From NCBI GenBank assembly GCA_913043075.1, contig CAJWLI010000072.1, positions 1-7,163 of the forward strand: a stretch of DNA of 7,163 nucleotides, in the 5' to 3' direction. Source of the DNA: an uncultured Gammaproteobacteria bacterium (GTDB taxonomy: Bacteria; Pseudomonadota; Gammaproteobacteria; Pseudomonadales; Azotimanducaceae). Of this stretch, positions 1-5,467 are shown one piece after another. The first letter of the stretch is position 1, and every line of letters starts with the position of its first letter. The translations under genes and the position numbers were made by a program. A model generated the notes under the pieces. It was given only the letters and a program-made list of their open reading frames with translations, had not been told where the DNA came from and ran no database searches.

Positions 1-197
1 AAATTTCCTTGGGTCCCGCTGGTAACAAAAAGTGCTTTTTCTTTTTTAGTCAATTGAGCTGCGTATTCTTCTAGCGCGTTTACGGTCGGATCTTCCCCAT
101 AAACATCGTCGCCCGTATCCGCAGACGTCATCGCTTCAAGCATCGCCTTTGAGGGGCTCGTGACTGTGTCGCTTCGAAGATCGATTATGTTTCCCAT
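1..197 (-). CDS. ltaE: Low-specificity L-threonine aldolase, N-terminal fragment (cut by window edge)
   Basis: This is the first 65 residues of a PLP-dependent aldolase that cleaves L-threonine or L-allo-threonine to glycine and acetaldehyde in the cytosol. The fragment carries the family's N-terminal signatures: DLRSDTVTSPSKAMLEAM near residues 6-23, GDDVYGEDPTVNALEEYAA near 29-47, and the start of the FVTSGTQGN segment near 57-65, which lies by the PLP phosphate-binding region. The catalytic lysine and the rest of the protein are beyond the left edge. The start is the ATG at 195-197. No strong Shine-Dalgarno is seen before it, but a perfect TATAAT -10 lies about 30 bases upstream. It is divergent from ribE. 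Recognition is from family motifs. The main alternative is a related beta-eliminating lyase, but this N-terminus is typical of LtaE. Confidence 0.9.
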   Translation of the reverse strand, partial: MGNIIDLRSDTVTSPSKAMLEAMTSADTGDDVYGEDPTVNALEEYAAQLTKKEKALFVTSGTQGN

Positions 198-225
198 GGA
201 CGGTCGCTATACAAATTCAAACTGT

Positions 226-253
226 ATTATAAAAAAGACCAGCGCGAAGTAAA
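226..253 (-). promoter_or_regulatory. Probable sigma-70 promoter for ltaE
   Basis: On the minus strand a perfect -10 box, TATAAT, occupies 231-226. A 16-base spacer separates it from TTTACT at 253-248, which matches four of six bases of the -35 consensus. Transcription would start near 219, giving a leader of about 22 bases before the ATG. The -10 match is direct observation; promoter function is inferred. Confidence 0.5.
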
Positions 254-260
254 TTTGTTA

Positions 261-280
261 AGATAGATTTAGATTTAGAT
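261..280 (+). repeat. Short AGATTT tandem repeat in the ltaE-ribE intergenic region
   Basis: AGATTT occurs twice in tandem at 265-270 and 271-276, flanked by partial AGAT copies at 261-264 and 277-280. It lies about 50 bases upstream of ribE. It may be chance low-complexity sequence. I could not place a confident ribE promoter here: TTGTTA at 255-260 resembles a -35 box, but no good -10 follows at the right distance. Confidence 0.3.
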
Positions 281-329
281 GGCGCATCTCAGCCTAAAAC
301 TCTACTAATCAAATATTAAAAAGGTCGAA

Positions 330-965
330 ATGTACACTGGAATAGTAAGAGCCTGTTTACCGATAGCTAGTATAGAAAAACTCGATAATCTGTCGCGGTT
401 CTCAATCATTTTTTCAGATAAGCTTTTGTTCGAATTAGAGCTCGGTGCGAGCGTTGCAGTAAACGGAGTCTGTCTTACTGTATCGGAGATCCTGGGGAGC
501 TCGGTGTTTTTCGACGTAATCAAAGAAACCCTTGACCTTTCCAACCTAAAATATTTAGAGAAGGAGACGCTTGTAAATATAGAACGGAGCGCAAAGGCCG
601 ACGCTGAAATCGGAGGACATCCGATTTCTGGACATGTTGTTGGGACAGCCGAAGTTGCTACAATCGAGAAGCCTGTCAACAACTATCGGCTTACTTTCAC
701 CTCGGAGAAGCCATGGCTCAAGTTTATATTTGAAAAAGGCTATCTCTCCGTTAATGGATGCAGCCTGACGGTGGCTGAGGTTAATCGAAATGCACAACAG
801 TTTTCGATAAACCTTATCCCTGAGACTCTTAGCCGCACAAATTTTAGGCTTTTGCAGGTTGGGGATGAGGTGAATGTGGAAGTAGAGTCGCAAACTCAGA
901 CAATCGTGGAAACCGTGGAACGAATCTTGGATGAACGCTTTGGTGCCGAGACTAAAAAAGCATGA
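330..965 (+). CDS. ribE: Riboflavin synthase alpha chain
   Basis: It catalyses the last step of riboflavin synthesis, the dismutation of two 6,7-dimethyl-8-ribityllumazine molecules into riboflavin and a ribitylamino-pyrimidinedione. It is 211 residues long, about the size of the E. coli enzyme (gene ribC there). Two lumazine-binding repeats are visible, about residues 1-97 and 98-195, each with its own signature: VNGVCLTV at 44-51 and VNGCSLTV at 141-148. Other family landmarks are the MYTGIV start, EIGGHPISGHVVGTAEV at 93-109, and IPETLSRTNF at 163-172 followed by GDEVNVEVE. The C-terminal helix (IVETVERIL) that drives trimer formation is present. The ATG has AAAGG about 6 bases upstream. 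The gene stands apart from other rib genes and is followed after 46 bases by cysS. I see no FMN riboswitch in the 132-base leader region. Confidence 0.95.
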   Translation: MYTGIVRACLPIASIEKLDNLSRFSIIFSDKLLFELELGASVAVNGVCLTVSEILGSSVFFDVIKETLDLSNLKYLEKETLVNIERSAKADAEIGGHPISGHVVGTAEVATIEKPVNNYRLTFTSEKPWLKFIFEKGYLSVNGCSLTVAEVNRNAQQFSINLIPETLSRTNFRLLQVGDEVNVEVESQTQTIVETVERILDERFGAETKKA

Positions 966-1011
966 TGGACACTATGCAAACTCGATCTTTAGAATTTAGT
1001 GGGCCTGACTG

Positions 1012-2385
1012 ATGGAGCTCAAGTTCTTTGACACTTATGATCGAAGAGTCCGAGAGTTCCTTCCTCTAGAGCAAAACAAGGTCAAAATGTATGCATGTGG
1101 CCCAACAGTCTACGACTATGCTCACATTGGTAATTTAAGAACTTACCTTTTCGAAGACATACTTAAGCGAACCCTTCTTTTAAATGGATACGACGTAGAA
1201 CATGTCATTAACATTACAGACGTTGGACACCTGGTCTCAGACGGCGATGACGGCGAAGACAAGATGGAGTTGGGTTCGAAAAGATCAGGGATGGATGCCT
1301 GGGAATTGGCTCAATTCTTCACCGATGCGTTTCAAGCGGATTTACGCAAATTAAATATTCTTCCGCCTGACATTTGGTGTAAAGCAACTGATCATATCTC
1401 TGAGCAAATTGACTTCGTAAAAGAACTCGAGGCTAAAGGTTTTACCTATAGGCTTACCGACGGTATATATTTTGACTCGCAAAAACTTAAAAATTATGGG
1501 CATTTAGCTAGGTTAGACATTGATGGTCTGCAGGAGGGCGCAAGGGTAGAAAAAGGAGAAAGGCGCTTTTTAACCGATTTTGCGCTTTGGAAATTCTCGC
1601 CAGAAGGAGAGACTCGGCAAATGGAATGGGAAAGTCCATGGGGTAAAGGTTTCCCGGGTTGGCACATAGAGTGCTCCGCTATGTCGGCTAAATTTCTCGG
1701 CGATTATTTCGATATTCATTGCGGCGGAGAGGATCACATACCCGTGCACCACACCAATGAAATAGCTCAAACAGAAGCAGCAAGGGGAACCCGGTTGGCT
1801 AACTTTTGGATGCACGGTTATTTTCTGCGTTTGAAGGATGATAAAATGTCCAAATCTTCTGGGTCTTTTATCACTTTACAAACTATTTTGGATTACGGAT
1901 TTGATCCTCTAGTGTATCGCTATTTCCTCCTAGGCTCACATTATCGCACGCAGATTTCTTTCTCTTGGGAAGGTCTGGAAGCAGCCCAGACCTCATTGAG
2001 CAGGCTTTACGAGCTCGCCTTCGAATGGGGAGCCCCCGGAGAAATTCACCGGCCCACACTGGAAGCCATTCACAGGGATCTAAATGACGACCTGGCTATG
2101 CCAAAGGCCCTTGCAAGTCTCTGGCAAATGGTCAAATCAGATCTTGACCCATCCCAAAAAAAAGCAACCCTTCTGGAATTTGATAAGGTATTGGGGCTTG
2201 GTATAGAACATTGGACCCCCCAAACAGTGAATATCCCAGCGGAAGTAGAAAAGTTAGTAAAGGACAGATCGAGGGCCCGAAAGGGAAAACAGTGGCAAAA
2301 GGCGGACGAGATAAGAGATAAGATATCGTCTTTGGGATATAACATTAAAGACGAAGGTGATTTAACAAAGATAGTGCCCAAATGA
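1012..2385 (+). CDS. cysS: Cysteinyl-tRNA synthetase (GEDHIPVHH subtype)
   Basis: A class I aminoacyl-tRNA synthetase that charges tRNA-Cys with cysteine in the cytosol. At 457 residues it has family size. The Rossmann catalytic domain shows YACGPTVYDYAHIGN, with zinc ligand C29 and the HIGN signature at 38-41, and KMSKS at 278-282. The other zinc ligands fit C221 (GWHIECSAM), H246 and E250 (HHTNE). The stretch before KMSKS reads HCGGEDHIPVHHTNEIAQ, rather than the usual GGxDLxFPHHENEIAQ. This marks a known divergent subgroup of CysRS rather than the E. coli type. An insertion near residues 74-92 (VSDGDDGEDKMELGSKRSG) also fits that subgroup. The C-terminus has the usual basic helix (RSRARKGKQWQKADEIRDKI) and tRNA-binding tail. 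The ATG has only a weak GTGGG-like ribosome site upstream; no upstream in-frame ATG fits. Confidence 0.97.
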   Translation: MELKFFDTYDRRVREFLPLEQNKVKMYACGPTVYDYAHIGNLRTYLFEDILKRTLLLNGYDVEHVINITDVGHLVSDGDDGEDKMELGSKRSGMDAWELAQFFTDAFQADLRKLNILPPDIWCKATDHISEQIDFVKELEAKGFTYRLTDGIYFDSQKLKNYGHLARLDIDGLQEGARVEKGERRFLTDFALWKFSPEGETRQMEWESPWGKGFPGWHIECSAMSAKFLGDYFDIHCGGEDHIPVHHTNEIAQTEAARGTRLANFWMHGYFLRLKDDKMSKSSGSFITLQTILDYGFDPLVYRYFLLGSHYRTQISFSWEGLEAAQTSLSRLYELAFEWGAPGEIHRPTLEAIHRDLNDDLAMPKALASLWQMVKSDLDPSQKKATLLEFDKVLGLGIEHWTPQTVNIPAEVEKLVKDRSRARKGKQWQKADEIRDKISSLGYNIKDEGDLTKIVPK

Positions 2386-2436
2386 GGGAGAGAGCAAACA
2401 ATCGCTTCAAATAATTTTTTTGGCCTAAAACATAAA

Positions 2437-2453
2437 ATGGGAGTTTCGTAATT
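2437..2453 (+). promoter_or_regulatory. pyrF translation initiation region: GGGAG Shine-Dalgarno, four-codon minicistron, ATT start
   Basis: GGGAG at 2439-2443 is followed by a 7-base spacer and then ATT at 2451-2453, which opens the reading frame holding the conserved PyrF N-terminus. An ATG at 2437 opens a tiny frame reading M-G-V-S followed by TAA at 2449-2451. The last A of that stop is the first base of the ATT, giving a TAATT stop/start overlap. There is no in-frame ATG, GTG or TTG between the upstream stop (TAA at 2433-2435) and the TTG at 2520. Use of ATT, or coupling to the minicistron, is inferred. Confidence 0.5.
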
Positions 2454-3284
2454 AGCGTAGAGACAAGCAAGAACCTCTTTTTCGACAAACTAGCTTCACG
2501 ACAAAAAGAACTAGATTCTTTGCTGTGCGTGGGATTAGACCCCGATATCAAGAGAATTCCCTCTTCGAAACTTGTAAAACCAGAACCGATTTTCTCATTC
2601 AATAAAGCCATTGTTGACGCAACCTCTGATCTGACTGCCTGTTACAAGTTACAAATTGCGCATTACTCAAGCGAGGCTGCAGAAGATCAGCTCGAAAAGA
2701 CCATTTTGTACATAAAGGATAAAGGCATCCCCGTCATTCTAGACGCCAAAAGAGGGGATATCGGTTCAACAGCTGAAAAATATGCTCGAGAGTTATTTGA
2801 ACGTTTTGGGGCCGATGCTGCCACAGTAAATCCGTTTCTGGGAGGCGATTCTTTGGAGCCCTACCTCGATTACAAAGATAAGGGAGTTTTTATCCTATGC
2901 AGAACCTCAAACCCGGGAGGAGACGATGTCCAGGGACTAGTCCTTGAGACGGGAGAGCGAGTGTTCGAAAAGATCGCGGAAAAAATAAGTAACGATTGGA
3001 ATTACAACAGCAATGCGGGCCTGGTCGTGGGCGCAACTTATCCAATAGAGCTTGCTAGAGTAAGAGAAATAGTAGGAGCTTTAACGATTTTAATTCCAGG
3101 TATAGGTGCTCAGGGTGCTGATGTCGGGTCAACAATTAGAGCGTCCGGCTCAACGAATGTTTTGATTTCATCATCAAGAGCAATTATTTATGCAAGCGAA
3201 GACGAAGATTTTGAGAGCGCGGTTAGACTAGCTGCCTCTGAGACGCGTGAACAAATTCGTTCTCATATCGAGAACGCGAATTAA
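2451..3284 (+). CDS. pyrF: Orotidine 5'-phosphate decarboxylase, type 2, probable ATT start
   Basis: It decarboxylates OMP to UMP, the last step of de novo pyrimidine synthesis. With the ATT start it has 277 residues, the usual size of the type 2 family. Motifs in this numbering are FFDKLASRQKE at 10-20, LLCVGLDPD at 24-32, the catalytic DAKRGDIGSTA with D98, K100 and D103, VNPFLGGDSLEPYL near 126-139, TSNPGG near 152-157, IPGIGAQG at 215-222 and phosphate-loop SSSRAIIYA at 240-248. DAKRGDIG marks the type 2 group, which differs from the shorter E. coli enzyme. The first common start codon is TTG at 2520, but it would remove the conserved FFDKL helix and begin inside the first beta strand. 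I therefore extend to ATT at 2451, which has GGGAG 7 bases upstream. A one-base deletion after the ATG at 2437 is the alternative explanation. The gene family call is firm; the start is not. Confidence 0.93.
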   Translation: MSVETSKNLFFDKLASRQKELDSLLCVGLDPDIKRIPSSKLVKPEPIFSFNKAIVDATSDLTACYKLQIAHYSSEAAEDQLEKTILYIKDKGIPVILDAKRGDIGSTAEKYARELFERFGADAATVNPFLGGDSLEPYLDYKDKGVFILCRTSNPGGDDVQGLVLETGERVFEKIAEKISNDWNYNSNAGLVVGATYPIELARVREIVGALTILIPGIGAQGADVGSTIRASGSTNVLISSSRAIIYASEDEDFESAVRLAASETREQIRSHIENAN

Positions 3285-3304
3285 TCAAAAAGGAGCATTA
3301 AAAA

Positions 3305-3883
3305 GTGAAACATTTTGTATTTTTGGCACTAACTTGTTTCTCATTGTTTGCCCATTCTGAATGGGTTGTCGATACTAAAAATTCACATGTGGGTTTTGCA
3401 TCGGTTAAAAACAAGACAATTGCTGAGAACCACAGGTTATCTGGGCTCTCCGGTTCAGTGGGGTCCGATGGTGAGGCTTTGGTAAGCATAGACTTGGCTA
3501 CAGTAGAAACTCTTGTTCCAATTAGAAATGAAAGAATTCGGGAAATCTTATTTGACGTAGCTAATTTTCCTTCGGCAACCATTAAAACCAAATTAGATAT
3601 GGATCAAATTAATTCAATATCATCGGGAGAAACAGAAGGATTGAGAATTCCTCTGAGTATCGGACTGAAATCCATAAAGATCTCGAAAAGTGTAATGGTT
3701 AACGTAGTTCGCTCAGGGGAAAATATATACGACGTCGCAAGCGCTGATCCGATAATGATCAGGGCCTCTGATTTTTCTCTTTTAGATGGAGTAAAAACTT
3801 TAAAGGAAATGGCTGGTTTGCAGTCGATAGAGCCGGTGGTTCCAGTGACTTTCAATTTGCGGTTCGTAGGAAAAACACTCTGA
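3305..3883 (+). CDS. Secreted YceI-family lipocalin-like protein
   Basis: A periplasmic member of the YceI family, whose structurally known members form a lipocalin-like barrel that binds polyisoprenoid or other amphiphilic ligands. The ligand and role here are unknown. Residues 1-18 form a signal peptide: MKH, a hydrophobic core, then AHS as a likely signal peptidase I site before EW. The mature part starts like YceI proteins (EWVVDTKNSHVGF) and has a SIDLATVET strand. It also has the family hallmark RNERIREILFDVANFPSATI at 74-93. The 192-residue length is typical. Translation starts at GTG (3305), with AAGGAG at 3290-3295 and a 9-base spacer. It follows pyrF by 20 bases and so is probably in the same transcript. 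oxyR follows 78 bases later. No lipobox or membrane anchor is seen. Confidence 0.88.
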   Translation: MKHFVFLALTCFSLFAHSEWVVDTKNSHVGFASVKNKTIAENHRLSGLSGSVGSDGEALVSIDLATVETLVPIRNERIREILFDVANFPSATIKTKLDMDQINSISSGETEGLRIPLSIGLKSIKISKSVMVNVVRSGENIYDVASADPIMIRASDFSLLDGVKTLKEMAGLQSIEPVVPVTFNLRFVGKTL

Positions 3884-3927
3884 GCAATTGGGAAGTGAGA
3901 CGAGAGCCGCGAATGTTTTTGAAAATA

Positions 3928-3945
3928 GAGATCAATATTGGTCTC
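3928..3945 (+). promoter_or_regulatory. Near-perfect 18-base palindrome upstream of oxyR, possible operator or leader hairpin
   Basis: GAGATCAATATTGGTCTC is an inverted repeat with eight of nine base pairs matching; the one mismatch becomes a G-U pair in RNA. It ends 3 bases before the oxyR Shine-Dalgarno and 16 bases before its TTG start. LysR-type regulators often bind dyads in their own control regions, so autoregulation is possible. It does not clearly fit the spaced ATAG/CTAT pattern of OxyR sites. As RNA it could form a 7-pair stem with an AUAU loop close to the ribosome site. Confidence 0.4.
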
Positions 3946-3961
3946 GCGAAGGAGTGCAGAG

Positions 3962-4852
3962 TTGAATCTAAGAGATCTTAAATATCTAGTAGCGGTTGCA
4001 GAACATCGGCATTTCGGTCGAGCCGCTGAGGCCTGCTTCGTTAGCCAGCCAACTCTATCGACACAGTTAAAAAAGCTAGAGGAAACTCTAGGTGTGACGC
4101 TCATAGAGAGATCGAATCGACAGGTGATGCTTGCGGCTGAAGGAGAAAAAATTGTCGAGCAGGCACAACGAATACTGGCAGAAGTAAATATCTTGACTGC
4201 TATGTCAGAACAAATTCGCGAGCCAATGGGCGGCGAGCTTAGGCTGGGTGTCATTCCAACCATAGCACCCTATTTGCTTCCAAAAATTCTTGGTCCGATC
4301 GGCAAAGATTATCCAAAATTAAGGATAAACTTGACTGAGGGACAAACCGCGCAAATCCTTAGAATGTTAAAACAAGGGGACCTCGATGCGGTCATTTTGG
4401 CCTTGCCTGTCAATGAAGATAATGTCGAGGAGTTCGAATTGTATGACGAACCCTTTCTTTTGACGGTCTCATCTAATCACTCTAAGGCAACGCAAACCGT
4501 GGCAGATGCCGAGGCGCTTGAAGGAGAAAATGTGCTTTTGTTAGAGGACGGGCACTGTCTTCGAGATCAAGCGCTGTCTATCTGTCAGACCAACGGCGGC
4601 GTCGAGAGCAGTGGCTACTCAGCGGCAAGTCTTGAGACACTTCGGGGGCTTGTATCCGCGGGGTTGGGCGTAACTTTAATGCCAGCGCTGGCCGTTCCCT
4701 CCCCTATGGAATCGCCCTCTAACGTTAGATACATCCCGTTCTCTGATCGGACTTTGTCTCGAAAAGTTGGTTTATGTTGGAGGAAGTCCTCAACTCGAGG
4801 TGAACTCCTTAACGAGTTTTCGCGTTCACTCGGAAAATATCTAGCTTCGTAA
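3962..4852 (+). CDS. oxyR: OxyR, peroxide-sensing LysR-type transcriptional regulator (TTG start)
   Basis: A cytosolic, DNA-binding LysR-family activator that senses hydrogen peroxide through a reversible disulfide. Residues 1-60 form the winged helix-turn-helix (MNLRDLKYLVAVAEHRHFGR, then AEACFVSQPTLSTQLKKLEE). From about residue 90 on is the periplasmic-binding-protein-like regulatory domain (GELRLGVIPTIAPYLLP). The redox pair is intact in DGHCLRDQALSIC: C199 and C208, at the same numbers as in E. coli OxyR. I chose TTG at 3962 because it gives the OxyR-type MNxRDL start, preserves that numbering and has AAGGAG at 3949-3954 with a 7-base spacer. An earlier in-frame TTG at 3938 would add eight unconserved residues and begin upstream of the Shine-Dalgarno. 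The protein is 296 residues; E. coli OxyR is slightly longer at the C-terminus. It converges on the DUF3501 gene with a 2-base gap. Confidence 0.96.
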   Translation: MNLRDLKYLVAVAEHRHFGRAAEACFVSQPTLSTQLKKLEETLGVTLIERSNRQVMLAAEGEKIVEQAQRILAEVNILTAMSEQIREPMGGELRLGVIPTIAPYLLPKILGPIGKDYPKLRINLTEGQTAQILRMLKQGDLDAVILALPVNEDNVEEFELYDEPFLLTVSSNHSKATQTVADAEALEGENVLLLEDGHCLRDQALSICQTNGGVESSGYSAASLETLRGLVSAGLGVTLMPALAVPSPMESPSNVRYIPFSDRTLSRKVGLCWRKSSTRGELLNEFSRSLGKYLAS

Positions 4853-4854
4853 CT

Positions 4855-5436
4855 TCATAAATCTAAGTCGGCGACCAGGGAGAGCCTCTCTTTAAAGTCC
4901 AGTGTAACGGTGGTTGCAAGACTCGGATGATCCAGGCCAAACCTTATCTCGGAACCTTGATTAATAGCTTCGAGGTCCGTGTCCGAGAGTTCAAATCTGG
5001 TGAAGTGAACGGCTGCAGCTTTCGTATCTCGTGTTCGGTCCATGTCTTCGTTAGTGATTGCGAATGACTTTTCTCCACTGCCCACTTGAACCCAAAGGGT
5101 CTCTTCAATTCCACCCATATAAGCCAAGGCTTCCCTCCGTTCCTCCTCATCTCCGTATTCGATCATGAATGTGGCCTTCCAGTTCTTGCCATCGGGGATT
5201 AAAGGGTTGTATGCAGCCAGCTCCTCTTCAATTTCTTCTCGTTCGAAGATTCGTTCGACTCGAAGCATCTCCTGGACTTGATACTTCATGGTAAGGCGGT
5301 CCTCAAAATATAGAGTAGCGTGCGGCCCGAGTGCAACCTGTCTCACTTTCTTATGCTTAAGGATCATAGCCCTAAAAGGTTCTCTCTCTGTCGCATACTC
5401 TTCCAACGACCAAAGATCATCGCGTTTTAATTTCAT
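4855..5436 (-). CDS. DUF3501 family protein
   Basis: A 193-residue soluble protein with no signal peptide or membrane segment. I recognise it as DUF3501, a family of unknown biochemical function that recurs next to rubrerythrin and GlpC/HdrD-like iron-sulfur proteins in proteobacteria. Conserved-looking blocks are the MKLKRDDLWSLEEY start, GPHATLYFEDRLTMKYQVQE at 37-56, an acidic helix EREEIEEELAAYNPLIPDG near 65-83, and AAAVHFTRFEL in the last third. There are no cysteines, so it does not bind an iron-sulfur cluster itself. The ATG has AAAGGTAG with a 6-base spacer. It lies 31 bases downstream of the iron-sulfur gene and is the last gene of the cluster. No intrinsic terminator is visible before it meets oxyR. 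A role as partner of the upstream redox proteins is inferred from context only. Confidence 0.85.
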   Translation of the reverse strand: MKLKRDDLWSLEEYATEREPFRAMILKHKKVRQVALGPHATLYFEDRLTMKYQVQEMLRVERIFEREEIEEELAAYNPLIPDGKNWKATFMIEYGDEEERREALAYMGGIEETLWVQVGSGEKSFAITNEDMDRTRDTKAAAVHFTRFELSDTDLEAINQGSEIRFGLDHPSLATTVTLDFKERLSLVADLDL

Positions 5437-5467
5437 ATCAATCTACCTTTACGTTTTTGTTGCGTCT

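Noticed and set aside
261..280. AGATTT repeat as a regulatory iteron
   Set aside because: It has fewer than three full copies in AT-rich intergenic DNA and is easily explained by chance.
198..329. FMN riboswitch upstream of ribE
   Set aside because: The 132-base region is AT-rich, shared with the divergent ltaE promoter, and shows none of the conserved RFN-element helices.
2386..2436. Terminator after cysS based on the T-run at 2415-2421
   Set aside because: No GC-rich stem precedes the T-run; only a weak AGC/GCT pairing is present.
2520..3284. pyrF starting at TTG 2520
   Set aside because: This start falls inside the first conserved beta strand and discards the FFDKLASRQKE segment. No Shine-Dalgarno precedes it at a suitable distance. 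It is kept only as a fallback.
3938..3961. oxyR starting at the earlier TTG 3938
   Set aside because: It would add eight residues absent from OxyR proteins, translate through the Shine-Dalgarno and break the C199/C208 numbering match.
3604..4263. Long minus-strand open frame (219 codons) across the YceI-oxyR junction
   Set aside because: It is antisense to two well-supported genes and its translation is rich in Ser, Arg and Cys with no recognisable family motif. It looks like a shadow frame.
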